Source of the DNA: an uncultured Oscillospiraceae bacterium
GTDB lineage: Bacteria; Bacillota; Clostridia; Oscillospirales; Oscillospiraceae
NCBI GenBank assembly: GCA_934589705.1
Contig: CAKTOH010000024.1
Location: 1 to 21,076 of the forward strand
Direction: 5' to 3'
DNA length: 21,076 nt
The translations under genes and the position numbers were made by a program. Shown here piece after piece: positions 6,230-13,086 of this stretch; position 1 is the first letter of the stretch, and each line of letters opens with the position of its first letter. Below the pieces are notes generated by a model that saw only the letters and a program-made list of their open reading frames with translations, was not told the DNA's origin and did not search any database.

Positions 6230-6554
6230 GATCTATGTTCCTTTCTCGTTGAAAAAAGGCCGCAAAGGGCCCTGGGGAAGCGGAGAAGTGTCTTGGCTTT
6301 TGTAGGGGCCGATGAGGGCATCGGCCCGACAAAAAACTGCCAGTGATGCAGAGCGGGTCGATGAGCTCAATCGACCCCTACGGATTTTTACGAGGGTTCT
6401 TGGGGGAATGGCCCCGGCCTCATCCGTCACGGCTGCGCCGTGGCACCTACACATTATTGTGCAATTGCCACTGGCAATTGTTTAATCTGAATTCGCTGCG
6501 CGGAGCACCACCCTCCCAGGGGAAGGCTTTCGGTTTGCAATGACATGCGATATT
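6230..6554. repeat. Repeat-filled gap between mgsA-like and hisS
   Basis: The gap holds no gene. It contains two palindromic units facing each other: GGGCCGATG (6306-6314) with CATCGGCCC (6319-6327), and GGGTCGAT (6355-6362) with ATCGACCC (6370-6377). Each has the outer border GTAGGGG, in opposite directions. A unit CCTCATCCGTCACGGCTGCG at 6418-6437, closed by CCGTG, recurs at 15221. A CAATTGCC/GGCAATTG hairpin lies near 6464-6482. A partial GCAATGACATG end (6537-6547) is shared with the palindromic family at 14154, 15349 and 17402. A weak hairpin with a T-run just before hisS (AGGGCC with GGCCTT, minus strand) could attenuate hisS. Confidence 0.65.
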
Positions 6555-6968
6555 TCAGAATTTGTTCTTATTATGCAGCATTTCCCGCCAGTCCAGATCG
6601 CCCCGCTGAAGCCCCATGATGAGCATTTCCGCGGAGGCCAGGTTGGTGGCGATGGGCACGTTCTGCTTGTCGCAGTGACGGATGGTCTCGATCATCTGGG
6701 CATCGTCCCAGGGCTCGGTGGTATTGGGGTCGGTGAACAGCAGCACCAGATCAATTTCGTTATAGGCGATTCTGGCGTTGATCTGCTGATGACCGCCCTG
6801 CTTGTGGGACAGCAGCAGAGTAATGGGCAGACCGGTATTGTCGGCAATGAGCCGACCGGTGGTGGCGGTGGCGAAGAGGTTGTGCTTCATAAGCACGCTC
6901 TTGTAGGCGGTGCAGAACTGAACCATCAGTTCCTTTTTCTTGTCGTGTGCCAGAAATGCAATATTCAT
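6555..6968 (-). CDS. mgsA: Methylglyoxal synthase-like protein with altered active site
   Basis: This 137-residue protein matches methylglyoxal synthase, which converts dihydroxyacetone phosphate to methylglyoxal and phosphate. The start is the ATG with complement 6966-6968, 8 nt after AAGGAG; an upstream GTG falls within the SD region. Conserved features are LAHDKKKEL (residues 6-14, with the His-Asp and the phosphate-binding Lys), TATTGRLI (34-41), QGGHQQI (57-63) and VPIATN (104-109). However, the catalytic Asp of the normal GGDQQ motif (Asp71 in E. coli) is His60. The positions of E. coli His98 and Asp101 are Trp87 and Ala90. The phosphate-loop glycines are also changed (ATATTG, LSHKQGG). 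It may be a divergent clade with modified chemistry or a non-enzymatic paralogue. It lies 32 bp after the minD-like gene, probably in one operon. Confidence 0.85.
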   Translation of the reverse strand: MNIAFLAHDKKKELMVQFCTAYKSVLMKHNLFATATTGRLIADNTGLPITLLLSHKQGGHQQINARIAYNEIDLVLLFTDPNTTEPWDDAQMIETIRHCDKQNVPIATNLASAEMLIMGLQRGDLDWREMLHNKNKF

Positions 6969-7000
6969 AAGGGTCACTCCTTTTCAGAAGAATAAATTCA

Positions 7001-7741
7001 TCATCGCAGGGAAATCGGCTCGTGAAGCCCCTGAATCCGTCGGGAGATCCGACGGCAGGCCTTGGCGGCGGGGCAGCGGGGGGCATAGCGCAGAAGAGGC
7101 TTGCCGAAGGAGGCGGCAAGGGTCACGCAGGGATCCTCGGGGACAATGCCCGCCAGGGGCAGTCCGGCGGTGTCCATCACATCGTCAATGGTGAGCCTTA
7201 CGGTGCTGAGCATATCCCGATCCACCCGGTTGACGATGAGGCGCACGTCCTGCTTGCCTTGCAGCTCCAGAAGATCGCCCACTCTTGCCGCGTCCCGGAC
7301 GGAGGCAGGGCCGCAGCCGGTGACCAGCAGGAACCGGTCGGCGGCTCCGGCGGTGAGCCGGAAGCCCGCGTCCACCCCGGCAGGGGCATCCAGCAGAATC
7401 ATGTCGAATTCCCGCCGGGCATCCAGAAGCATCCGGAAGAAGGCCTCCGGGTCAATGTCGTCGGCGGTGCAGTTCATGGGGGCGGTGAGAAAAGCAAGGC
7501 TGGGGTAGCTGCCATGCCGGGCGGCATCGCTCAGGGAATAGTGACCGGAGGCCACATCCAGAAAGGAAAGGGGGCTGCTTTCGGACATTCCCAGGGAGAT
7601 ATCCAGATTGCGAAGTCCCACATCGCAGTCGATGCAAAGAACCCGTTTTCCGGCCTCGGCCAGGGCGGTGGCCAGCCCCGCGCAGACGGAGGTCTTTCCC
7701 GTTCCGCCCTTCCCGGACAGCACCGCCAGAACTTCGCTCAA
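7001..7741 (-). CDS. minD: MinD-like ParA-family ATPase
   Basis: This 246-residue deviant Walker A ATPase of the MinD/ParA superfamily has SGKGGTGKT at about residues 9-17, with the signature first lysine. It also has IDCDVGLRNLD (38-48), the Walker B/A' region typical of MinD, and LLDAPAGVD near residue 120. The chosen start is TTG (complement of 7739-7741), 7 nt after GGGGAG and giving the usual MSEVLAVLSGKGG beginning; an in-frame ATG at 7762 lacks an SD. The C-terminus (ACRRISRRIQGLHEPISLR) is basic and could form the membrane-targeting amphipathic helix. MinD recruits the division inhibitor MinC and positions the septum. Neither minC nor minE is adjacent. In Clostridia minD and mgsA often lie in one cluster, which supports the assignment. 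Its promoter is divergent from that of pta. Confidence 0.85.
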   Translation of the reverse strand: MSEVLAVLSGKGGTGKTSVCAGLATALAEAGKRVLCIDCDVGLRNLDISLGMSESSPLSFLDVASGHYSLSDAARHGSYPSLAFLTAPMNCTADDIDPEAFFRMLLDARREFDMILLDAPAGVDAGFRLTAGAADRFLLVTGCGPASVRDAARVGDLLELQGKQDVRLIVNRVDRDMLSTVRLTIDDVMDTAGLPLAGIVPEDPCVTLAASFGKPLLRYAPRCPAAKACRRISRRIQGLHEPISLR

Positions 7742-7773
7742 GGCCAATCTCCCCCATTCCATAGTTTATCACT

Positions 7774-7802
7774 ATTATACAGGGAAAACGTACAAATTGC
7801 AA
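7774..7802 (-). promoter_or_regulatory. Promoter of minD-mgsA
   Basis: Minus strand: -35 TTGCAA (complement of 7797-7802), 17-bp spacer, perfect -10 TATAAT (complement of 7774-7779). Confidence 0.88.
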
Positions 7803-7931
7803 GGGGAAAATCGGCTTTTTCAAAAAGATTTTCATCAAAATAAACAAAATCTATGGATTCCATAAGGAAAAATTATTTCGCCGGAAAGTACCGGTCCGGA
7901 GACAAAAATTTCCCGTATCCGCAAAAAGGGG

Positions 7932-7960
7932 TTGCGCCCCGGTGGGAACTGAGCTATAAT
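7932..7960 (+). promoter_or_regulatory. Promoter of pta
   Basis: The -35 TTGCGC (7932-7937) and perfect -10 TATAAT (7955-7960) are 17 bp apart. The SD GGAGGA is at 7995-8000. Confidence 0.85.
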
Positions 7961-8009
7961 AAAAGGGTAAAAAACGGGCATCCGCCCGATAATTGGAGGA
8001 ATGATTCCC

Positions 8010-9008
8010 ATGTTCAATGCTATGATCGAAACTCTGAAGGCCAATCCCCGGAAGATCGTGTTCACCGAGGGTCACGATGCCCGTATTCTGGAAGCTACGG
8101 ACCGGCTGGTCAAGGGCGGTTTCCTGACCCCCATCCTCATCGGCAACGTGGACGAGGTTAAGGCCAACGCCGCCAAGGGCGGCTTCAACATCGAGGGCGT
8201 GGAGATTCTTGACCCCGCTACCTATCCTGAGATGGACAAGATGGTAGACAAGATGGTGGAGCTGCGCAAGGGCAAGATGTCCGCCGAGGACTGCCGGAAG
8301 GCGCTTAGCAAGGGCAACTACTTCGGCACCATGCTGGTGAAGATGGGCTACGCCGACTCCCTGCTGGGCGGCGCTACCTATTCTACCGCCGATACCGTCC
8401 GTCCCGCTCTGCAGCTGGTCAAGACCAAGAAGGGCGCCCACCTGGTGTCCTCCTGCTTCATTCTGGTTCGGGGCGACGAGAAGCTGGCCATGGGCGACTG
8501 CGCCATCAACCTGAGCTACGAGGACAGCGTTGACAAGGAAGGCAACGTGACCCTGACCGCCGCTCAGAAGCTGGCGGAAGTGGCCATCGAGTCCGCCCGC
8601 ACCGCCAAGGTCTTCGGCATTGACCCCAAGGTCGCCATGCTGAGCTTCTCCACCAACGGCTCCGGCAAGGGCGGCACCGTAAAGCTGAGCCACGACGCTA
8701 CCATCGTGGCCAAGGAAATGGCTCCCGATCTGGCCATCGACGGCGAGATGCAGTTCGATGCCGCCGTGGCTCCCGAGGTCGGTCAGCTGAAGTTCCCCGG
8801 CTCCCCCGTGGCAGGCCATGCCAACACCTTCATCTTCCCCAACATCGAGGCTGGCAACATCGGCTACAAGATCGCCCAGCGTCTGGGCGGCTTCGAGGCC
8901 TACGGCCCCATCCTGCAGGGTCTGGCCGCTCCCATCAACGACCTGTCCCGTGGCTGCAACGCCGACGAGGTCTACAAGATGGCAATCATCACCGCCGCAA
9001 TGGTGTAA
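8010..9008 (+). CDS. pta: Phosphate acetyltransferase
   Basis: This 332-residue cytoplasmic enzyme interconverts acetyl-CoA plus phosphate with acetyl phosphate plus CoA, the first step of ATP-yielding acetate formation with acetate kinase. The length fits the short single-domain Pta of Firmicutes. Recognisable segments are VFTEGHDARILEATDRL near the N-terminus, LLGGATYSTADTVRPALQ near residue 125, MLSFSTNGSGKGG near residue 210 and FPNIEAGNIGYKIAQRLGG near residue 275. The start is ATG 8010, 9 nt after GGAGGA; the in-frame ATG at 8001 touches the SD and is less likely. It has its own promoter and terminator, so it is monocistronic; ackA is not adjacent. Codon use is strongly biased to C/G-ending codons, as expected for a highly expressed gene. 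Confidence 0.96.
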   Translation: MFNAMIETLKANPRKIVFTEGHDARILEATDRLVKGGFLTPILIGNVDEVKANAAKGGFNIEGVEILDPATYPEMDKMVDKMVELRKGKMSAEDCRKALSKGNYFGTMLVKMGYADSLLGGATYSTADTVRPALQLVKTKKGAHLVSSCFILVRGDEKLAMGDCAINLSYEDSVDKEGNVTLTAAQKLAEVAIESARTAKVFGIDPKVAMLSFSTNGSGKGGTVKLSHDATIVAKEMAPDLAIDGEMQFDAAVAPEVGQLKFPGSPVAGHANTFIFPNIEAGNIGYKIAQRLGGFEAYGPILQGLAAPINDLSRGCNADEVYKMAIITAAMV

Positions 9009-9033
9009 GCGAGATTTTTTCCATACAGCACAG

Positions 9034-9064
9034 GGAGCCGGGCAATGCCCGGCTCCTTTTTTGT
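9034..9064 (+). terminator. pta terminator
   Basis: GGAGCCGGGC (9034-9043) pairs perfectly with GCCCGGCTCC (9047-9056), loop AAT, followed by TTTTTTGTT. Confidence 0.95.
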
Positions 9065-9132
9065 TGCGGACAGCTTTGACACGATCAAGGGTCTGGGGCG
9101 GCAAAACGCTTGCCGGTTCTGTTGGAGAATTC

Positions 9133-9187
9133 TTAGGAATTTCTTAGGAAAGTTCCTGTGGACTTGGATGCCGGAATCCTGTAAAAT
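9133..9187 (+). promoter_or_regulatory. Promoter with phased TTAGGA operator repeats
   Basis: Two direct repeats TCTTAGGAA start exactly 11 bp apart (core TTAGGA at 9133 and 9144), one helical turn. A -10-like TAAAAT is at 9182-9187 and no good -35 is visible, as expected for an activator-dependent promoter. The repeats resemble the phased boxes bound by VanR-type regulators. A related set lies at 11069-11106. Confidence 0.65.
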
Positions 9188-9215
9188 AACAGAAACGAGC
9201 AGGGGAGGGATTCTT

Positions 9216-9911
9216 TTGGCGGAAAAAATTCTGGTTGCGGACGATGAACGGGAAATCACCGAACTGATTGCCCTGTATCTGGAAAACGAGCATTTCACCG
9301 TGTTTCAGTGCCACACGGCCCAGGAAGCCCTGGACTGCATCGACAAAGAATGCCCGGATCTGGCAATTCTGGATGTGATGCTGCCGGATCGGAGCGGTTT
9401 TGAGATCTGCAAACGGATTCGCCGGGAATATACCTTCCCGGTGATCATGCTGACCGCGAAAATCGCGGAGGTTGACCGGATTACCGGCCTTACCCTGGGC
9501 GCGGACGATTATGTGACCAAGCCCTTCCTGCCGCTGGAGCTGGTGGCACGGGTGAAGGCTCAGCTTCGCCGGTACACCCGGTACAATGCCGGAGCGAAAC
9601 CCGAGGAGAATGTGATTGGGCTTAGGGGTCTGGTGCTCAATATCAAAACCCATGAATGCACCTTAAACGAAAAGCCGCTTGCCCTGACCCCAACGGAATT
9701 TGGGATTCTGACAATTCTATGCCGGAACCCCGGCAGCACGGTCAGCTCGGAAGCGCTGTTCCATGGGGTCTGGGGGGAGGAATACTATTCCAAGAACAAT
9801 AACACCATTACGGTGCATATCCGGCATCTGCGGGAAAAGATGGGCGATTCCTTTGAGTGTCCGAAGTATATCAAAACGGTCTGGGGAGTGGGGTATAAAA
9901 TTGAAAACTAA
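9216..9911 (+). CDS. VanR-like OmpR-family response regulator
   Basis: This 231-residue protein starts at TTG 9216, after the SD GGGGAGGG; it reads LAEKILVADDEREI. The receiver domain (1-120) has the acidic pair D9-D10, phospho-acceptor D53 (LAILDVMLP), the MLTAK threonine and the VTKPF lysine. The C-terminal winged-helix DNA-binding domain (about 130-231) ends with NNTITVHIRHLREKMGD and YIKTVWGVGYKIEN. From memory, the sequence is close to VanR of VanA-type glycopeptide resistance, including the NTHECTLNEK and SSEALFHGVWGEEY segments. It overlaps the sensor kinase gene by 11 bp, so the two are co-translated. No vanHAX or other resistance genes follow. The likely targets are its own promoter and that of the lipoprotein at 11400, which share phased repeats. 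Confidence 0.92.
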   Translation: MAEKILVADDEREITELIALYLENEHFTVFQCHTAQEALDCIDKECPDLAILDVMLPDRSGFEICKRIRREYTFPVIMLTAKIAEVDRITGLTLGADDYVTKPFLPLELVARVKAQLRRYTRYNAGAKPEENVIGLRGLVLNIKTHECTLNEKPLALTPTEFGILTILCRNPGSTVSSEALFHGVWGEEYYSKNNNTITVHIRHLREKMGDSFECPKYIKTVWGVGYKIEN

Positions 9912-11043
9912 AATTAACACTGCGGGCAGGGCGGTTCTGATTTGCGCCGCTGCCGTTGGGCTGCTCTGGGGCTTGTTTGCTTTTTGGGATGTTGCCCTGG
10001 ACAAGCAGGTGGCAGGCTGGTTTCAGGACAGGTTCTTCACGGATATGGGCTATGCCTATTGGAGCAACGGCGGGTGCATTGAAGTGCGGATTCTCAAGTG
10101 GAATCAGCTGAAGCATTTCCTGCTGGCTGCCGGTCTGGCACTGGCGGCGGTGTGGGCACTGTCCATCATAATCGCCGTGATTGTTTCCGGAAATCGGGCA
10201 GAGAGGAAAACCGCGAAGAACATCGGACGGATGCTGAGACAGTATTTTACCCAGGGAGAAAATGCTGAGCCCTTTCCCCCGAAATACGAAGAGGTGGCGG
10301 ATTATGCCGCGGTGCTGAAAGGCCAGATGAACCGCAAGGAGGAAATGCTGGTTGCGGAATCCACCCGGAAGAACGACCTGATCGCCTACCTTGCCCACGA
10401 TCTGAAAACCCCCTTGACCTCCGTAATCGGATACCTGAGTCTGCTGAAAGAGACTCCGGACATGCCCCGGGAGCAGCAAGCCAGGTACACGGATATCGCC
10501 CTGGAAAAAGCAATGCGCCTGGAAAGCCTGATCAACGAATTTTTTGAGATCACCCGGTACAATCTGCATGAGATCGTTCTGGAAGAAGAGCGATTTGACC
10601 TTGGCTACATGCTGATGCAGATGGCGGAGGAATTCTATCCTGTGCTGAAGCCCCGGGGCAAGTCTGTCACAGTCCGCACAGCGGAAGATTTGCTCATTAC
10701 GGCGGATCCGGACAAGCTGGCTCGTGTGTTCAACAATATTCTGAAAAACGCCGTCGCCTACAGCTATGACAACACGGAAATCGAGATTCACGCACAGCTG
10801 CAAGACGATACCGTCCAAGTGTCTGTCTCCAATTTCGGCAGGACGATTCCGCCCCAAAAGCTGGAACGGATCTTCGAAAAGTTTTACCGCCTGGACGATG
10901 CCCGGTCTGCCCATACCGGCGGCGCGGGACTGGGGCTTGCCATTGCCAAGGACATTGTGGATGCCCACGGGGGAAGTATTTGCGTTACCAGCCGGAACCA
11001 GGTCACTACCTTTACGGTGGTGCTGCCTGTCCATAATACATAG
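9901..11043 (+). CDS. VanS-like membrane sensor histidine kinase
   Basis: This 380-residue protein starts at TTG 9901 inside the end of the regulator gene, preceded by GGAGTGGGG. Two membrane segments (about 11-31 and 73-96) flank a short extracellular loop of about 40 residues (WFQDRFFTDMGYAYWSNGG and on). A linker or HAMP-like region follows. The phospho-acceptor is H166 in YLAHDLKTPLTSVIGYLSLL. The ATPase lobe carries DPDKLARVFNNILKNAVAYS (N box), the FEKFYRLDDARS F box and GGAGLGLAIAKDI (G box). The kinase core resembles VanS of VanA type from memory (for example the EFFEITRYNL segment), while the sensor loop is different, so the signal may not be a glycopeptide. It pairs with the overlapping regulator. 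Confidence 0.92.
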   Translation: MKTKINTAGRAVLICAAAVGLLWGLFAFWDVALDKQVAGWFQDRFFTDMGYAYWSNGGCIEVRILKWNQLKHFLLAAGLALAAVWALSIIIAVIVSGNRAERKTAKNIGRMLRQYFTQGENAEPFPPKYEEVADYAAVLKGQMNRKEEMLVAESTRKNDLIAYLAHDLKTPLTSVIGYLSLLKETPDMPREQQARYTDIALEKAMRLESLINEFFEITRYNLHEIVLEEERFDLGYMLMQMAEEFYPVLKPRGKSVTVRTAEDLLITADPDKLARVFNNILKNAVAYSYDNTEIEIHAQLQDDTVQVSVSNFGRTIPPQKLERIFEKFYRLDDARSAHTGGAGLGLAIAKDIVDAHGGSICVTSRNQVTTFTVVLPVHNT

Positions 11044-11068
11044 GCGCGCCCGGTGCTTGCCGATTGAA

Positions 11069-11133
11069 TTAGGAATTTTTTAGGAGTTTCCTTAGCATTC
11101 CTTAACGAAGGGGACGCACCCATTTGCTATAAT
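11069..11133 (+). promoter_or_regulatory. Promoter of the lipoprotein gene with four phased repeats
   Basis: TTAGGA (11069), TTAGGA (11080), CTTAGC (11091) and CTTAAC (11101) are spaced 11, 11 and 10 bp. A perfect -10 TATAAT is at 11128-11133. The repeats end where a -35 would lie, the arrangement of an activator overlapping the -35 region. They match the TTAGGA pair in front of the VanR-like gene, so that regulator is the probable activator (inference). Confidence 0.65.
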
Positions 11134-11141
11134 CACATATA

Positions 11142-11362
11142 GGGAACCTCTGAATAAATCGTCTGCGGCTGGATAGCGGATCTTTTTTCCTATCCGTGCA
11201 GCTTCAAAAGTGGGAAATATAGCGCAGCCGTTGCCAGCGCAAGCTGGCTTACGGATGCGGCATACCCCTTGCGGGTACACAAAGTATTCCTCCACTTTTG
11301 AAGCCTTCGGCTAGAGAAAAATCTCTCGCTACCAGCTCTTGCCGATTTAATCAGAGGCTCCC
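11142..11362. mobile_element. 221-bp MITE-like palindromic element
   Basis: The ends are 20-bp inverted repeats with two mismatches: left 11142-11161 begins GGGAACCTCTG and right 11343-11362 ends CAGAGGCTCCC; both have TAAATCG at the inner side. Inside, GCTTCAAAAGTGG (11201-11213) pairs with CCACTTTTGAAGC (11292-11304), plus several short GC hairpins. No coding frame of note is present. It occupies most of the leader between the promoter at 11128 and the lipoprotein start at 11400. I could not identify a clear target duplication. Confidence 0.75.
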
Positions 11363-11399
11363 GTAGAATAACCCAAGCAACGAAAGGATGTGTCCGCAG

Positions 11400-12836
11400 A
11401 TGAAACAAATGAAAAAAAGCCTGAGCGGTATCCTTGCCGCCGTCCTATGGATTTCCGCCATGTCCGGCTGCGCCGCCGAAAAGCCTGACAGTGTCTTCCA
11501 GCAGAATATGACGGCAGCGGCGACCGCGCCGCTGGACGAAAAAATTCTCCTGACCGACACCGTGACCAGCCAGGACGGAACCGCGCAGTATTCCATCCGT
11601 CTGAACCAGCAATTGACCTCCGCGCCGCTGCCCATTGCGGAGGCGGTTCCCCACCGCCTTACCGGAGAAGATGTGAAGCGTGTGGCGCAGGCGTTATTCG
11701 CTGATGCCCCATTCTACGAACGGGAGCATGAGGAGAATGCGGCCTATTCCAAAGAGCAGCTTCAGAAACGAATCCGGTGGATGACGGAGCTTGCCTCCCG
11801 GAAGGCCCTGGAGGAGCTTTTCGGCGGTGAGGAATATGTGGAGGACACCCTGGAAAGCCTGAGATTTTACCTTCAGAAATATACGGTTCAGATGGAGACG
11901 GCACCCACGGAAAATCCCCATACCCCTTGCAAATGGACCTTCCAAAAAGACAGGCACTATGCCGCCTCCTACAATTCCCGGGGTGACGATTGGATTTGTG
12001 CAACCACGGATTTCGGCGAAGTGAACTATAATGTGTTCGCGGTCAGGACAGATTCAGGCCGGGACAAACTGAACAGAATTTCCGTTCAGTTCGGTGACGG
12101 ATTGGGGAACGCGGACGTGGAAATGCGCTACCTTCGCGCCAAGCTGTGCCGGACGCCAAAGCCGACCCAGGAGCAGATCGATTCGCTGAAGGAAAAGGCC
12201 CAGGCTATGCTGGACCGGATGGGAATGGGGCAGTGGGAAATCTCCTTTGCGGACGTAATTGAGGAACACTATGGGTCCGCGACAGAATACCAGGTGCAGC
12301 TTTGCGCAACGCCGGTGTTCCAGGGGGTTCCCGCGCTCTATGGGCAGCAGATCCCTTGCCTGGCGGGCAATGTGGCTTCCGATTATCACATCAGTACGGC
12401 GATGTTCCAATTTTCCGCCAACGGAGAGCTGACTTATTTTGACCTGGACGCACCGCTGGAAATCAAAAGCATTGTCAACAACGGCGCGGCGATTCTTCCT
12501 ACGGAAACACTGCTGGAACGCACGAAGGAATATCTGGCCCGCTACGGGGTGGATTCCCAGCATCTGGTCTTTTTCCCGATGTTATTGCATCAAAAGCCCC
12601 TGAGCTGCAAGGTTTCCGTAGATCGGTTGGAATTCGGCCTTCTTCGTGCCGCCCCGGAAAAGAAAGACGGTATCTTTTACTATACGCCTGCCTTTGGCGT
12701 ATACGGCAGGGTTTCCTACTACGACAAGGAAAGCGGAGAACCCGTCCGGCTGCCTTCCGGTTTTCCCGATGTGGAAATCGACAGACCGCTGATTTGGGTC
12801 AATGCCGTGGATGGAAGTCTGATAGAAGAGGCTTAG
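11400..12836 (+). CDS. Large secreted lipoprotein of unknown function
   Basis: This 478-residue protein starts at ATG 11400, 12 nt after an AAGG site; the in-frame ATG at 11388 touches that site. The N-terminus is a lipoprotein signal: MKQMKKS, a hydrophobic core (LSGILAAVLWISAM) and the cleavage/lipidation site SGC-AAEKPDS (Cys22). The mature part has FQQNMT soon after the Cys, then a region resembling repeated alpha/beta modules with several Tyr-rich strands and two VQFGDG/ISFADVIEEHYG segments. It reminds me of the large Oscillospirales lipoproteins annotated as DUF6034, but I cannot confirm that. It sits directly after the VanRS-like pair under its own promoter with matching phased repeats, suggesting an envelope-stress output or a partner of the sensor. 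No enzyme motif is seen. Confidence 0.8.
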   Translation: MKQMKKSLSGILAAVLWISAMSGCAAEKPDSVFQQNMTAAATAPLDEKILLTDTVTSQDGTAQYSIRLNQQLTSAPLPIAEAVPHRLTGEDVKRVAQALFADAPFYEREHEENAAYSKEQLQKRIRWMTELASRKALEELFGGEEYVEDTLESLRFYLQKYTVQMETAPTENPHTPCKWTFQKDRHYAASYNSRGDDWICATTDFGEVNYNVFAVRTDSGRDKLNRISVQFGDGLGNADVEMRYLRAKLCRTPKPTQEQIDSLKEKAQAMLDRMGMGQWEISFADVIEEHYGSATEYQVQLCATPVFQGVPALYGQQIPCLAGNVASDYHISTAMFQFSANGELTYFDLDAPLEIKSIVNNGAAILPTETLLERTKEYLARYGVDSQHLVFFPMLLHQKPLSCKVSVDRLEFGLLRAAPEKKDGIFYYTPAFGVYGRVSYYDKESGEPVRLPSGFPDVEIDRPLIWVNAVDGSLIEEA

Positions 12837-12841
12837 TTTTT

Positions 12842-12874
12842 GGGAAGCCGCAAAATTCGGTTTTGCGGCTTCCC
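12842..12874 (+). terminator. Hairpin after the lipoprotein gene
   Basis: A perfect 14-bp stem, GGGAAGCCGCAAAA (12842-12855) with TTTTGCGGCTTCCC (12861-12874), loop TTCGG, lies 5 bp past the stop. There is no U-tract after it, so termination is likely but not certain. Confidence 0.7.
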
Positions 12875-12928
12875 GGTTCCGATGACCGAAAAAGAGGCAC
12901 AGGCGGAAAGATTTGTCGGAATCGAAGA

Positions 12929-12957
12929 TAGACAAATGAAGGAAGATATGCTATGCT
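12929..12957 (+). promoter_or_regulatory. Possible promoter of a structured RNA
   Basis: TAGACA (12929-12934) and TATGCT (12952-12957) are 17 bp apart, each off consensus. A second TATGCT overlaps at 12947. It is the only promoter-like pair I see before the RNA at 12959-13086. Confidence 0.4.
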
Positions 12958-12958
12958 T

Positions 12959-13086
12959 ACGGCATGATCCTGACATTAAGGGGCAAGCCCCTGCGTGAAA
13001 GGTGTGCATACTTCGTCAGCTGCGGAAAAATATCCGGGGCTGTGCCGTCGTTGCCGCACCGTCAGGGTCGCGGCAGTTTTCTTTTT
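12959..13086 (+). ncRNA. Candidate structured RNA ending in an intrinsic terminator
   Basis: This gene-free stretch packs several compatible helices. They are CTGAC (12970-12974) with GTCAG (13015-13019), GGGGC (12980-12984) with GCCCC (12987-12991), and CAGC-CGGA with TCCG-GCTG (13017-13042). ACGGCA (12959-12964) can pair with TGCCGT (13043-13048) to close the whole. It ends in a terminator: TGCCGC-ACC (13052-13060) with GGT-GCGGCA (13066-13075), then TTTTCTTTTT. The terminator loop carries another GTCAG that could compete for CTGAC. It lies upstream of the hydrogenase-regulator/ECF transporter pair, so a riboswitch or attenuator is plausible; a small RNA is the alternative. It matches no riboswitch class I can recall. 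The promoter guess would place the transcript start at the end of ACGGCA, so the closing helix is uncertain. Confidence 0.4.

Noticed and set aside
5348..6346. Long plus-strand open frame opposite hisS
   Set aside because: It mirrors the reverse strand of a clear synthetase gene, has a low-complexity Gly/Val/Gln-rich product and no SD.
6230..6554. T-box or riboswitch ahead of hisS
   Set aside because: No AGGGTGG-type T-box sequence on the minus strand; the gap is explained by palindromic repeats.
7022..7843. Plus-strand open frame opposite the minD-like gene
   Set aside because: Antisense shadow of a GC-rich gene; the product resembles no protein and runs through the minD promoter.
7851..9104. 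417-codon minus-strand open frame opposite pta
   Set aside because: Shadow created by the strong codon bias of pta; no SD, and it crosses the pta promoter and terminator.
9871..11034. Minus-strand open frame opposite the VanS-like gene
   Set aside because: The plus strand encodes a full histidine kinase with all motifs; the opposite frame has no recognisable domain.
9216..12836. Glycopeptide-resistance (van) operon
   Set aside because: Only the regulator/kinase pair resembles van genes; no ligase, dehydrogenase or dipeptidase is present.
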